DNA of 64,000 nt from Azospirillum brasilense. GTDB taxonomy: Bacteria; Pseudomonadota; Alphaproteobacteria; Azospirillales; Azospirillaceae. How positions within the stretch are numbered: the first letter of the stretch is position 1; every line of letters begins with the position of its first letter. Positions 9,681 through 18,073 of the stretch are shown here, piece by piece. The stretch spans positions 310,001-374,000 of the forward strand of contig NZ_VITI01000002.1 of the NCBI RefSeq assembly GCF_007827795.1, in the 5' to 3' direction. A program made the translations under genes and the position numbers. A model generated the notes under the pieces. The model saw only the letters and a list, made by a program, of their open reading frames with translations. It did no database searches and was not told the origin of the DNA.

Positions 9681-9704
9681 AATCGCTATTCCGGGAGCCG
9701 AACC

Positions 9705-9938
9705 ATGGACACCACACGTGAACTCGTCCGCATGGCGAACCAGATCGCCAACTACTTCCAGTCTTATCCGCAGGACGAGGCGGTGACCGAGACCGCCGGT
9801 CACATCCGCGCATTCTGGGAACCGCGGATGCGTCAGCGCCTGCTGGACCACAGCAGCGCGGGCGGCGAAGGCCTGCATGAGATCGTCACCCAGGCGGTCG
9901 AACGGCTGAAGGGGCCGACGAAGGTCGGGAGCGCGTAG
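9705..9938 (+). CDS. fdsD: Formate dehydrogenase delta subunit
   Basis: Small cytoplasmic protein of 77 residues that closes the fds operon. It has the typical FdsD features: short, mostly helical, beginning with a RMANQIANYFQSYP segment and containing HIRAFWEPRMRQRLLDH. FdsD is a small additional subunit or assembly factor of the FdsABG complex. It starts 24 bp after fdhD with a GGGAG ribosome site and is followed by a long GC-rich palindrome that probably ends transcription. Confidence 0.9.
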   Translation: MDTTRELVRMANQIANYFQSYPQDEAVTETAGHIRAFWEPRMRQRLLDHSSAGGEGLHEIVTQAVERLKGPTKVGSA

Positions 9939-9945
9939 AGGCTCA

Positions 9946-10035
9946 TTGCCCCCACCCCGGCCCTCCCCCGCTGCGCAGGGGAGGGAGTTTTGTCCCCTCC
10001 CCTGCAAAGCGGGGGAGGGTTAGGGAGGGGGCAAT
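9946..10035. repeat. GC-rich intergenic palindromic repeat
   Basis: A roughly 90-base imperfect palindrome: TTGCCCCCACCC at the left edge pairs with GGGAGGGGGCAA at the right, and the inner CTCCCCCGC...AGGGGAGGGAG and CCCTCCCCT...GCGGGGGAGG tracts pair with each other around a TTTTG centre. It sits between the convergent fdsD and MarR genes. It resembles dispersed intergenic palindromes of high-GC alphaproteobacteria and could act as a bidirectional transcription stop. Confidence 0.7.
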
Positions 10036-10049
10036 AGCACCTCTCCTGT

Positions 10050-10487
10050 TCAGGCCCGTTTGCTCAACAACCCCTTCAGCACGCGCGACAGCAGATCCGC
10101 GAGCTGGAACTGCTCCGGCCCCGGCAGGGCGGCGATGACCGAGGCGAAGTCCTTCAGCGGATCGTATTCGAGAAGTGCCAGCGCCTTCTCCGTCGGATGA
10201 AGCTGCACGACGCGGCGGTCCTCCGGCACCGGGACGCGCGTCAGCAGTTCCTTCGTCACCAGAACCTCGACCATCTGGGACGCCGCGCCGCGCGTCGTCG
10301 CGTGGAAGTCCGCGAAGGCGGATACGGTGCGCTGGCTGTCGTTCGCCCGAGCGAAATAGCGCAACGCCGTCCACTGCGACGGTTTCAAACCCTGCGTGTA
10401 GCCCATGCTGTCGGCGATGTGACCGATGTGCATCATGACCTCGGCAATCGCTTGCGCCGAAGCCAGGGACGGTGGGCTTTTCGACAT
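10050..10487 (-). CDS. MarR-family transcriptional regulator
   Basis: Winged-helix regulator of 145 residues. The central region contains the MarR DNA-binding fold ([29 protein letters not shown]) followed by the wing with an acidic-Arg pair ([23 protein letters not shown]). It is convergent with the fds operon and divergent from rimO across a 345-bp gap, so its target is probably its own promoter or a distant gene. The ligand cannot be predicted. Domain length and order are normal for the family. Confidence 0.85.
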   Translation of the reverse strand: MSKSPPSLASAQAIAEVMMHIGHIADSMGYTQGLKPSQWTALRYFARANDSQRTVSAFADFHATTRGAASQMVEVLVTKELLTRVPVPEDRRVVQLHPTEKALALLEYDPLKDFASVIAALPGPEQFQLADLLSRVLKGLLSKRA

Positions 10488-10832
10488 GGCAGCGGGGTCT
10501 CGACAGTTGCCAGAATAAACACGCGCTGCACAGCAAATGCCGGCAACGAGTCTGTACGCTTTAGAGACTATACGAATACCAAACTAACATACCCCAGTAG
10601 GCAAGTCCATGACTCCCCACCCCCGACGACGAGCCGCACACTACGGTATCGGATGGGTAAACGAAACATTGACCTTAAACCTTATTCAGCACAAGGTGTC
10701 GCACCCCCCTGTGGCGCTGTCCGGAGTACCGGACCGGTGCGGAGACAACGCAGGGCACCCACCACCTCGTGTCGGGGCTGCGCCGTGCGTTTTGTCTGGC
10801 GTTGCGCCGCGACTCGCCTATATATGCGCGCC
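10488..10832. other. Non-coding gap between divergent MarR regulator and rimO
   Basis: This 345-bp stretch is less GC-rich on the MarR side (10550-10600), as expected for the MarR promoter, and holds a short hairpin TCCGG-AGTA-CCGGA near 10721-10734. No convincing coding frame or RNA gene was seen. Frames that cross it are extensions of rimO without ribosome sites. Confidence 0.5.
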
Positions 10833-12197
10833 ATGACCAGCACGCCCCCGTCCATTCCCGGTTTCAAGACCAACCCGGCTTCCTCCCCCAAGGTGGGGAT
10901 CGTCAGCCTGGGATGCCCCAAAGCGCTCGTCGACTCCGAGCGCATCCTCACGCGCCTGCGCGCCGAAGGCTACGAGATCTCGCCGTCCTACGACGGCGCG
11001 GACGTCGTGCTGGTCAACACCTGCGGCTTCCTCGATTCGGCCAAGAAGGAATCGCTGGAGGCCATCGGCGAGGCGATCAAGGAAAACGGCCGGGTCATCG
11101 TGACCGGCTGCATGGGCGTGGAATCGGACATGATCCGGCAGGTCCATCCGGACGTGCTGGCCGTCACCGGTCCCCACCAGTACGAGCAGGTCGTCAACGC
11201 CGTGCACGACGCCGTGCCGCCGGTCCACGACCCCTTCACCGATCTGGTGCCGCCGGAAGGGCTGCGGCTGACCCCGCGCCACTACGCCTATCTGAAGATT
11301 TCCGAGGGCTGCAACAACCGCTGCAGCTTCTGCATCATCCCGTCCCTGCGCGGCGATCTGGTCAGCCGTCCGGTCGCCTCGGTCCTGCGCGAGGCGGAGA
11401 AGCTGGCGACCGCCGGCGTCAAGGAACTGCTGGTCATCTCCCAGGACACCAGCGCCTACGGCATCGACCGCAAGTATGCGGAAGAGGACTGGTACGGGCG
11501 CAAGGTCAAGGCCCGCTTCATCGACCTTTGTCGCGAGTTGGCGAACTTCGACGTCTGGGTGCGTCTGCACTACGTCTACCCCTACCCGCACGTGGATGAG
11601 GTGATCCCGCTGATGGCGGAGGGCCGCATCCTCCCCTATCTGGACATCCCGTTCCAGCATGCCTCTCCCACCGTCCTGAAGGCCATGCGCCGTCCGGCGG
11701 CACAGGAGAAGCAGCTCGACCGCATCCGGAAGTGGCGGCAGGAATGCCCGCATCTGGTGTTGCGCTCCACCTTCATCACCGGCTTCCCCGGCGAGACGGA
11801 GGAGGATTTCCAGTTCATGCTGGACTGGCTGAAGGAGGCGCAGCTCGACCGCGTCGGCTGCTTCAAGTACGAGCCGGTCGAGGGCGCCACCGCCAACGAC
11901 CTGCCCGGCGCCGTTCCGGAAGAGGTCAAGCAGGAGCGCTGGGAGCGCTTCATGGAGACCCAGAAGGCGATCAGCGCCGAACGGCTCCAGCAGAAGGTCG
12001 GCTTCACACTGGGCGTTCTCATCGACGAGGTCGACGAGGAGGGTGCCATCGGCCGCTCCTACGCCGACGCGCCGGAGATCGACGGCAACGTCTTCCTGAA
12101 CGGCGAGACGAACGTGAAGCCGGGCGACATCGTGGACGTGACCATCGAACACGCCGACGAATACGACCTCTGGGGCTCCATCGAACGCGCCGAGTAA
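10833..12197 (+). CDS. rimO: Ribosomal protein S12 methylthiotransferase
   Basis: Radical-SAM enzyme of 454 residues that methylthiolates an aspartate of ribosomal protein S12 on the beta-carbon. The N-terminal UPF0004 domain carries the second cluster ligands C28 ([12 protein letters not shown]), C64 ([10 protein letters not shown]) and C93 (TGCMG). The radical-SAM cluster ligands are C160, C164 and C167 (CNNRCSFC). The last 70 residues form the TRAM RNA-binding domain. SLGCPKxxxDSE and NTCGFL distinguish RimO from the tRNA enzyme MiaB. The frame is open far upstream, but the ATG at 10833 gives standard length. A strong intrinsic terminator follows 18 bp after the stop, so it is a single-gene unit. 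Confidence 0.95.
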   Translation: MTSTPPSIPGFKTNPASSPKVGIVSLGCPKALVDSERILTRLRAEGYEISPSYDGADVVLVNTCGFLDSAKKESLEAIGEAIKENGRVIVTGCMGVESDMIRQVHPDVLAVTGPHQYEQVVNAVHDAVPPVHDPFTDLVPPEGLRLTPRHYAYLKISEGCNNRCSFCIIPSLRGDLVSRPVASVLREAEKLATAGVKELLVISQDTSAYGIDRKYAEEDWYGRKVKARFIDLCRELANFDVWVRLHYVYPYPHVDEVIPLMAEGRILPYLDIPFQHASPTVLKAMRRPAAQEKQLDRIRKWRQECPHLVLRSTFITGFPGETEEDFQFMLDWLKEAQLDRVGCFKYEPVEGATANDLPGAVPEEVKQERWERFMETQKAISAERLQQKVGFTLGVLIDEVDEEGAIGRSYADAPEIDGNVFLNGETNVKPGDIVDVTIEHADEYDLWGSIERAE

Positions 12198-12214
12198 GGG
12201 GCTTCACCAAAAGC

Positions 12215-12252
12215 AAAAGGGCCGGGACGGCAATGCCTCCCGGCCCTTTTTC
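12215..12252 (+). terminator. Intrinsic terminator of rimO
   Basis: AAAAGGGCCGGG pairs with CCCGGCCCTTTT across a loop of about 12 bases, followed by TTTTTCTG. It lies directly after the rimO stop. The A-rich left arm means it could also stop the convergent csaA transcript. Confidence 0.9.
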
Positions 12253-12279
12253 TGTTCGCAGACTCAGTACGGCCGGGCC

Positions 12280-12615
12280 TCAGTACAACCGCCCGCCGTT
12301 CGGCACATCCTGCCCCGGCCCGACCAGCACCACTTCGCCGTCCGCGTCGGGCAGGCCCAGGCACAGAACTTCACTCGTGAAGGGGCCGATGCGCTTGGGC
12401 GGGAAGTTCACCACGCCCAGAACTTGCCGGCCCACCAATTCATCGAGCGTGTAGTGGCGGGTGATCTGGGCGGAACTGCGCCGGGTGCCGATTTCCGGCC
12501 CAAAGTCGATGATCAGCTTGTAGGCGGGCTTGCGCGCCTCCGGAAAGGGCTCCGCCGCGATGATGGTGCCGACGCGGACGTCCACCTTCAGGAAATCGTC
12601 GTAACTGATGGTCAC
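12280..12615 (-). CDS. csaA: CsaA-type tRNA-binding protein
   Basis: Protein of 111 residues made up of a single tRNA-binding OB-fold domain (related to the EMAP-II/Arc1p domain and the C-terminus of methionyl-tRNA synthetase). Recognisable segments: [28 protein letters not shown] near the start and the closing [24 protein letters not shown] typical of CsaA. CsaA proteins act as dimers that bind tRNA and have chaperone and secretion-related activity in Bacillus. Here it stands alone between rimO and the phasin gene, on the opposite strand to rimO. Confidence 0.9.
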   Translation of the reverse strand: MTISYDDFLKVDVRVGTIIAAEPFPEARKPAYKLIIDFGPEIGTRRSSAQITRHYTLDELVGRQVLGVVNFPPKRIGPFTSEVLCLGLPDADGEVVLVGPGQDVPNGGRLY

Positions 12616-12685
12616 GGTTCTTGTCCCTGCCCTGTTTCAATCGTCGCGGGCAAGGCTAGCACCGGCGCCGCCGAAGCTGAAACGC

Positions 12686-12713
12686 GAAAGGGCCGCCCCA
12701 GTGGGCGGCCCCT
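12686..12713 (-). terminator. Intrinsic terminator of the phasin gene
   Basis: Read on the minus strand, GGGGCCGCCC pairs with GGGCGGCCC-type bases across a short CACTG loop, followed by TTTCGCGTTTC. It starts about 28 bp after the phasin stop and before csaA, separating the two genes transcriptionally. Confidence 0.8.
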
Positions 12714-12740
12714 TGCGGCACTCTCCGGTGGGAGAGGAGC

Positions 12741-13169
12741 TTACTTCTTGGCGATGGCGGCCTTGACCTCGTCCAGGCTCTCCGACACGCGCTTCGACAG
12801 CACGTCGGCGGCCTCGGTGTTGGACTTGGCGACCAGCTCGGCCAGTTCCTTGATGTTCGACAGGGCCTTCTCGAAGGCGACCTTGACCATCTCGGCCTGC
12901 TTGGCGGCCTTCTCTTCCGGCGTGCCGGCGGCGGCGACCTGGTTCACGTAGCTGCCGGCCTCCTCGACGGAGGAGCGGACGATCTCGGCCTGGCGGCGCA
13001 GAACGGCCTGCAGACCCTCGATCGCGAGCTGGTTGGCGGCGGTCACCGCCTCGATGTTCTTGCGCTGGCTCGCCAGGATCGACTCGACGTCGAGGCCGGG
13101 CACCTTGTACTCGCCCAGCATCTTGGACAGGTCGAATTCGAGGAACGGGTTACCGGTCTGCTTGGCCAT
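12741..13169 (-). CDS. Phasin-family protein
   Basis: Small, strongly helical protein (142 residues from the ATG at 13169; another ATG lies three codons earlier at 13178). The MAKQTGNPFLEFDLSKMLGEYKVPGLD start and the following amphipathic helices (SQRKNIEAVTAANQLAIEGLQ, AELVAKSNTEAADVLSKR) are typical of phasins, which coat polyhydroxyalkanoate granules. Azospirillum stores polyhydroxybutyrate, so a granule-surface role fits. It is monocistronic with its own terminator. No PHA synthase or depolymerase lies nearby. Confidence 0.88.
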   Translation of the reverse strand: MAKQTGNPFLEFDLSKMLGEYKVPGLDVESILASQRKNIEAVTAANQLAIEGLQAVLRRQAEIVRSSVEEAGSYVNQVAAAGTPEEKAAKQAEMVKVAFEKALSNIKELAELVAKSNTEAADVLSKRVSESLDEVKAAIAKK

Positions 13170-13306
13170 GGTTCTCACCCCCGACGAAAGAATTCATTCG
13201 GCGTGCTGCGGCGCAGCAAACCTGTGGCGCGACTATGCAGATTGCCAAAAAGATAGTCAACGCCCTTGTGCGTCGCACCAGGGGCTACACTGCGTCCTAC
13301 GGAACC

Positions 13307-14053
13307 TCAACCGGTGGACGCGCTTCCTGGTTCCCTGGCTGGTTCCCCAGCCGGTTCCCCGGCGCCCTGCGGCGCCGTCTGCGATTCGGAGAAAGAGGCG
13401 CGTCCGGATCTGCGGCGTAATGCCCCAGCCCAGCGCTCCGCCCGCCGAAGCTCGGAATCGAGCGCGGCCATGGTCCGCGACAGGTCGGCGCTGTCGTCCT
13501 CCAGGAAGACGCGCATGACCCGCGCCTGCACCGCGCCCAGCCCGGCCACCAGGAGGGCGCCACCGGTCCGGTCGGCCTCCACCCCGGCGGCGCGCAGCAT
13601 CCAGGCCATCGACCGCCCGAAATGGCGGGAGAAGGCCAGCGCCGTCAGCGGCTCCCGCCGCAGGTCGCGGACAACCGAACGCAGCCCGTCCCGGTAGGGC
13701 AGAAGCGCGTCGTAACGGCGCATCATCACATCGAACAGCCGGTCGCGGGCGCTCTCGTCCGGGCTGACCGGAGCGTCGTCGGCGAGGACCGCCGTGTCGG
13801 CGACCCGCGACACCGCGGCCAGCACGTCGGACCGGTCGGGGAAGCGGCGGTAGAAGACGTCCGGCGGCACCCCCGCCGCCCGCGCGATCGCCAGCAGCCC
13901 GGTGTTGCGCCAGCCCTGCCCGGCGGCGAGCCGCATCGCCGCGGCGGCCACCCGCTGGTCCAGGTCATCGGCCCCTCCCCCTCCCGCGGCATTCCCCACG
14001 GCGTCGGGGGCCTCGGGATCGGTCTTCCAGCGGGTGTTGGCGGTGTCGTCCAT
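13307..14053 (-). CDS. TetR-family regulator
   Basis: Regulator of 248 residues starting at the ATG at 14053. After a Gly/Ala-rich leader, residues 30-80 form the TetR helix-turn-helix (RVAAAAMRLAAGQGWRNTGLLAIARAAGV, then VFYRRFPDRSDVLAAV). The ligand domain is alpha-helical and the C-terminal 30 residues are a Pro/Gly/Glu-rich low-complexity tail (PQGAGEPAGEPAREPGSAS). An uninterrupted frame continues upstream over the neighbouring membrane-protein gene, but that is a shadow frame. The ligand is unknown. It could be co-transcribed with the upstream membrane-protein gene, which ends 57 bp before it on the same strand. Confidence 0.8.
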   Translation of the reverse strand: MDDTANTRWKTDPEAPDAVGNAAGGGGADDLDQRVAAAAMRLAAGQGWRNTGLLAIARAAGVPPDVFYRRFPDRSDVLAAVSRVADTAVLADDAPVSPDESARDRLFDVMMRRYDALLPYRDGLRSVVRDLRREPLTALAFSRHFGRSMAWMLRAAGVEADRTGGALLVAGLGAVQARVMRVFLEDDSADLSRTMAALDSELRRAERWAGALRRRSGRASFSESQTAPQGAGEPAGEPAREPGSASTG

Positions 14054-14109
14054 GGGGTCGAACCTCGTGGTCAGCCTGTCCCCATGATGTGGGACGCCGG
14101 CGCCGCACC

Positions 14110-15768
14110 TCAACCGGGGCGGCAGAAGGGGAAGGGCTCGACCCGCTTCATGTAGGTGGGAATCCAGCCGCACTGGCCGGCGGGGTTGGGCAGGCGGATG
14201 GCCTCGATGGCCGGCCAGACCTGGGCGACCACCACCACCAGCGCCACCATGCCGACGATCCAGCGACGCGTCCGGGCGCGCTCCAGCAGGCCGGGCAGGC
14301 GCAGCAGCACCCAGGCCGCGGCCAGCCCCATCAGCGGGTCGGTGTAGGCGGCGTAGGCGCGCTGGAAGCCGCGCAGGGAGAACAGCGTCTCCAGCCCCCA
14401 GGCGACCAGCAGCAGAAGCGCCGCCTGCGCCGCGGCCACCCGCTCCCCCCGACGCCACAGGACGATGCAGCCGCCGATGATGAACCACTCCACCACGATG
14501 GTCTGCGGGATGTTGTCGGGGTGGAGGACGATGGTGCGGATCGCCAGCGTGCGCCACAGCCCCTTCGCCAGCAGCGTCACCAGCCCGTCGGAGAGCACCT
14601 GTTCCTGCCCCTGGAGCGCCGCCTGATGCTTCCAGGTGGTGAAGACGAACATGTGCTCGATCAGGTTGGCGACGGCGATGACGTTCTGCTCATGCGGGCG
14701 GATCGTCAGGGCGAGCACCCCGAGCGCCAGCCCGAGCGCGACCGCCGCCATGGCCGCCACCGCGTAGGACAGGCGCACCCGCCACACCGCCGCATAGACG
14801 GCCATGCCGAGGACGACCCAGCCGACGACGATCCCCTGATAGACCCCCGACAGCCCGCCGCCGACCGGGCGGTAAGGGTAAAGAGACTGGCCGGCGCTGG
14901 CGATGCCGTGCTGGATCAGCGCCACCGCGGGCAGCGCCGCGGCACCCGCCGCCAGCGCCAGCATCCCGGCGGCGATCCAGCGGGAACCATCCTGGCCGGC
15001 GAAGCGGCGCCCGAAGGCCAGCGCGATCACCGGGATGCCAAGCGCCAGGAAGATCGCCTGGATCTTCGTCACCACCGCCAGCCCGGCCAGCAGACCGGCC
15101 AGCCCGAGAAGCAACAGGGGCCGCCAGCCCGGCGCGGTGCGGATGGCGACCAGCACCAGAAGAAGCGCCGTGACCACGAAGGAGGCCGACAGCAGGTCGG
15201 TGCGCATCTGCCGCGCCTGGGTGGACAGGCCGATGCCGAAGGCCATCACCACAGCGGCCAGGAAGGCCACCCGCCGGTCCCCGACCAGCGCGCGGACGAG
15301 GTTGGCGTAGATCAGCGCGAAGCTGGTGGTGACGAGAATGGACAGCGCCCGCCCGGCTTCCACAAGGTTCTGCCAGGCCGCGTTGTAGGCGGCGGTGTCG
15401 GCGGCGGGCGGCAGGCCCGACAGGGTGATGACCGGCATCAGACCCAGCGCGTGCAGCAGCCGGTACCAGACCTCGATCACCAGGAAGTAGGTGTAGCCGG
15501 GATGGTCGAAGTACTCCTGGGGCAACCCCTCGCTGAACAGCAGCCCGTGATAGGCCAGCACCAGATCCTGGTCGGCGTGCGACCAATAGGGGGTGCGGAA
15601 GCCGATCGCCAGAGCCGACGCCACCATCACCATCGCCAGTGCCGTGCACAGCCCCCACCAGGGCCAGCGGTCCAGCGCACCGCCGCCGGACGCCCCGGCG
15701 GAGCGGTTGGGCATGACCGTATGGCGGGCCGTTTGGGGGGAAGCGGCACCGCGGTCCAGGGATGACAT
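14110..15768 (-). CDS. Polytopic membrane protein, probable GT-C-type glycosyltransferase
   Basis: Integral membrane protein of 552 residues with about 11-12 hydrophobic segments. After the first helix comes a large first periplasmic loop with acidic residues (SHADQDLVLAYHGLLF, then EYFDHPGYTYFLV), the place where GT-C enzymes such as ArnT, PMT and GT39 proteins hold catalytic aspartates. No standard GT39 family signature is obvious beyond this, so the assignment is at fold level. A lipid-linked sugar donor would be expected. It starts 147 bp from the divergent hflX and is followed by a TetR gene on the same strand. Confidence 0.6.
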   Translation of the reverse strand: MSSLDRGAASPQTARHTVMPNRSAGASGGGALDRWPWWGLCTALAMVMVASALAIGFRTPYWSHADQDLVLAYHGLLFSEGLPQEYFDHPGYTYFLVIEVWYRLLHALGLMPVITLSGLPPAADTAAYNAAWQNLVEAGRALSILVTTSFALIYANLVRALVGDRRVAFLAAVVMAFGIGLSTQARQMRTDLLSASFVVTALLLVLVAIRTAPGWRPLLLLGLAGLLAGLAVVTKIQAIFLALGIPVIALAFGRRFAGQDGSRWIAAGMLALAAGAAALPAVALIQHGIASAGQSLYPYRPVGGGLSGVYQGIVVGWVVLGMAVYAAVWRVRLSYAVAAMAAVALGLALGVLALTIRPHEQNVIAVANLIEHMFVFTTWKHQAALQGQEQVLSDGLVTLLAKGLWRTLAIRTIVLHPDNIPQTIVVEWFIIGGCIVLWRRGERVAAAQAALLLLVAWGLETLFSLRGFQRAYAAYTDPLMGLAAAWVLLRLPGLLERARTRRWIVGMVALVVVVAQVWPAIEAIRLPNPAGQCGWIPTYMKRVEPFPFCRPG

Positions 15769-15914
15769 GATCGGAGTATGTCCAGAGGTTACACGCCAGC
15801 GGTTTGTGCACGATTCCGGACGGTTTTGGAACCGCTGCGGCGGCGGGCTGTTTTTTGCTCACCTGCAACCCCTGATCGATCAACCCCATCGCCAGAAGGA
15901 ACGGTGCCAGCCCG

Positions 15915-17321
15915 ATGCCTGATCCCGACGACCGCCCGTCACCCCGTTCCACCGCCTCCGTTTCCCGCAGCGCCCAAGGCCAGGATTCCGACGGAGCGGG
16001 ACCGCCACCCGCCGGCCGCGCCCTGGTCATTCTGCCTGTTCTGCCCGCGCACCCGGACGAAGGGAACGGCGCGGCGCGCCAGCCCGACGCGCGGCTCTCC
16101 GAAGCGATCGCGCTTGCCCAGGCCATCCGTCTGGAGGTGCCGCACGCCGAGGTGATCCGCGTCGCCCGTCCCGACCCCGCCACCCTGTTCGGGCGCGGCA
16201 CCGCCGATCGAATCGGCGGGATGGTGGAAGCCTTTCACGCCGATCTGGTGGTGATCGACCATCCGCTCAGCCCGGTGCAGCAGCGCAACCTGGAGCGCCG
16301 CTGCATGGCCAAGGTGATCGACCGCACCGGCCTGATCCTGGAGATCTTCGGGGAGCGCGCCCACACCCGCGAAGGCCAGTTGCAGGTCGAACTGGCGGCG
16401 CTGACCTACCAGCGCTCGCGTCTGGTGCGGTCGTGGACCCACCTTGAGCGGCAGCGCGGCGGCTTCGGCTTCCTGGGTGGCCCCGGCGAAAGCCAGCTCG
16501 AACTCGACCGCCGCCTGATCGCCGAGCGCATCACCCGCCTGAAGTCGGACCTGGAGGAGGTGCGGCGGACGCGCAAGCTGCACCGCTCCGCCCGGCAGCG
16601 CGGCGGCACCCCGCTGGTGGCACTGGTCGGCTACACCAACGCCGGCAAGTCGACCCTGTTCAACCGGCTGTCCGGCGCCGGCGTCACCGCCGAGGACATG
16701 CTGTTCGCCACGCTCGACCCCACGGTGCGCCGGATCGCCCTGTCCTCCGGCAAGACCATGGCCCTGTCGGACACGGTGGGTTTCGTCTCGGAACTGCCGA
16801 CCCAACTCGTCGCCGCCTTCCGCGCCACGCTGGAGGAGGTGCAGGCCGCCGATCTGATCCTGCACGTCCGCGATGCCTCCCACCCCGACGCGGCGGCGCA
16901 GAAGGCGGATGTGGATTCGGTGCTGGCCGACCTCGGGATCGACGCCGCCAACGACCCACGCGTGGTCGAGGTGCTGAACAAGACCGACCAGATGCCCGCG
17001 ACCGCGCGCGGCGCGCTCCACATGCGCCTCGCCAACCAGCGGATGATGGAGGGCGAGGAACGCGCCGTGGCCGTGTCCGCCCTGACCGGGGAGGGTCTGG
17101 ACGACCTGTTGGACCTGCTGGACCGGCGCATATCGGCCGAGCGGCAGGTGCTGGAACTGAGCGTGAACCTGTCGGACGGGCGCGCCCTGGCGTGGCTGTA
17201 CGAGCATGGGCAGGTGCTGGACCGCCGGGACGAGGACGGACAGGCCCATGTGCATGTGGCTCTGGCCCCCGCCGACGCCGCCCGCTTCGAAAGCCGGTTC
17301 GTCGGGCAGGACAGCCGCTGA
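15915..17321 (+). CDS. hflX: GTPase HflX
   Basis: Ribosome-binding GTPase of 468 residues involved in splitting stalled or heat-damaged ribosomes. Domains: an N-terminal HflX domain with the conserved LFGRGTADRIGG and GERAHTREGQLQVELAALTYQRSRLV stretches, the glycine-rich GGFGFLGGPGESQLELDRR linker, and a Ras-like G domain with GYTNAGKST (G1), DTVGFVSELPTQLV (G3) and NKTD (G4). In many alphaproteobacteria hfq precedes hflX; here the upstream neighbour is an unrelated divergent membrane-protein gene, so hfq must lie elsewhere. The first 45 residues are a low-complexity extension and the true start may be a little further in. Confidence 0.93.
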   Translation: MPDPDDRPSPRSTASVSRSAQGQDSDGAGPPPAGRALVILPVLPAHPDEGNGAARQPDARLSEAIALAQAIRLEVPHAEVIRVARPDPATLFGRGTADRIGGMVEAFHADLVVIDHPLSPVQQRNLERRCMAKVIDRTGLILEIFGERAHTREGQLQVELAALTYQRSRLVRSWTHLERQRGGFGFLGGPGESQLELDRRLIAERITRLKSDLEEVRRTRKLHRSARQRGGTPLVALVGYTNAGKSTLFNRLSGAGVTAEDMLFATLDPTVRRIALSSGKTMALSDTVGFVSELPTQLVAAFRATLEEVQAADLILHVRDASHPDAAAQKADVDSVLADLGIDAANDPRVVEVLNKTDQMPATARGALHMRLANQRMMEGEERAVAVSALTGEGLDDLLDLLDRRISAERQVLELSVNLSDGRALAWLYEHGQVLDRRDEDGQAHVHVALAPADAARFESRFVGQDSR

Positions 17322-17455
17322 CGCGACGTCGCCCATCATTTGGTCCACGGCTTCGGATGATTTGAAACCACCGCCGCTCTCCTGCGTTGTGACGGGCAGG
17401 CCGGTCCGTAACCCGCCCAGTCCGTAACCCGCCATGACCAGGAGGAGGCAACCCC

Positions 17456-17878
17456 ATGACTCAAAAGCCGGGACAGGATCGGGCCGAGCGTGTTCGCCGC
17501 CGCGCCCATGACATCTGGGAGCGGGACGGCCGCCCCGACGGCCGGCACGACGAGCACTGGGCACAGGCCGAAGCCGAGGTCGATGACGAGATCCGCGCCG
17601 AGAAGCGAAACGAGGAAACCGAAAGCAGCGCCCCGGAGGCGCCGCCAAAACGGCGCTCCAAGGCGACCGCCGCGAAGCCGGTTTCCACGAAACCCGAAGC
17701 CGCTTCCAAAGCCGCTCGGGCCAGCGGCACGCGGGCGGCGGCGGAGAATCTGTCGGCTGTCGCTGCCGGACGGATGGAGCAGACCGGCACGACCAAGACC
17801 GGTGGCCAGATCTCCCGCGGCGGTGCCGCGAGCGGAAAGCCGGGCAAGGCGTCACGCCGGGACGCGTCGCGCGGCTGA
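17456..17878 (+). CDS. DUF2934 domain protein
   Basis: Basic, probably unstructured protein of 140 residues. Residues 9-45 match the DUF2934 pattern (VRRRAHDIWERDGRPDGRHDEHW, with following acidic residues). The rest is rich in Lys, Ala, Ser and Arg and ends in a RRDASRG tail, which suggests nucleic-acid contact. Function is unknown in the family. A clean AGGAGG ribosome site lies just before the ATG. It stands alone between hflX and ilvD. Confidence 0.75.
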   Translation: MTQKPGQDRAERVRRRAHDIWERDGRPDGRHDEHWAQAEAEVDDEIRAEKRNEETESSAPEAPPKRRSKATAAKPVSTKPEAASKAARASGTRAAAENLSAVAAGRMEQTGTTKTGGQISRGGAASGKPGKASRRDASRG

Positions 17879-18073
17879 CGTCGTACGTCTGACGTCGCAC
17901 GTCTGACCGGGCGAGGTCATTCTCCCTCCCCGTCCTCCGCAGACCTCCTATGCCCCATCTGCCGGAAAACGGGGCGGAAAAGGGAACGAGAGGTCTGGTT
18001 TCCGCCCGTCGGGATTGCTAGTGTTGCTGCCCCTGCGCATCCGCACGCAATGTTCGATCCCTGAGGTAGAGAC

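Noticed and set aside
9950-10030. Possible CRISPR-like repeat array in the GC-rich palindrome
   Set aside because: It is one palindrome, not repeated units with spacers; no cas genes are in the window.
14089-15765. Long plus-strand frame opposite the GT-C-like gene
   Set aside because: Gln/His/Arg/Gly-rich shadow of the membrane-protein gene; no membrane helices or domain and no ribosome site.
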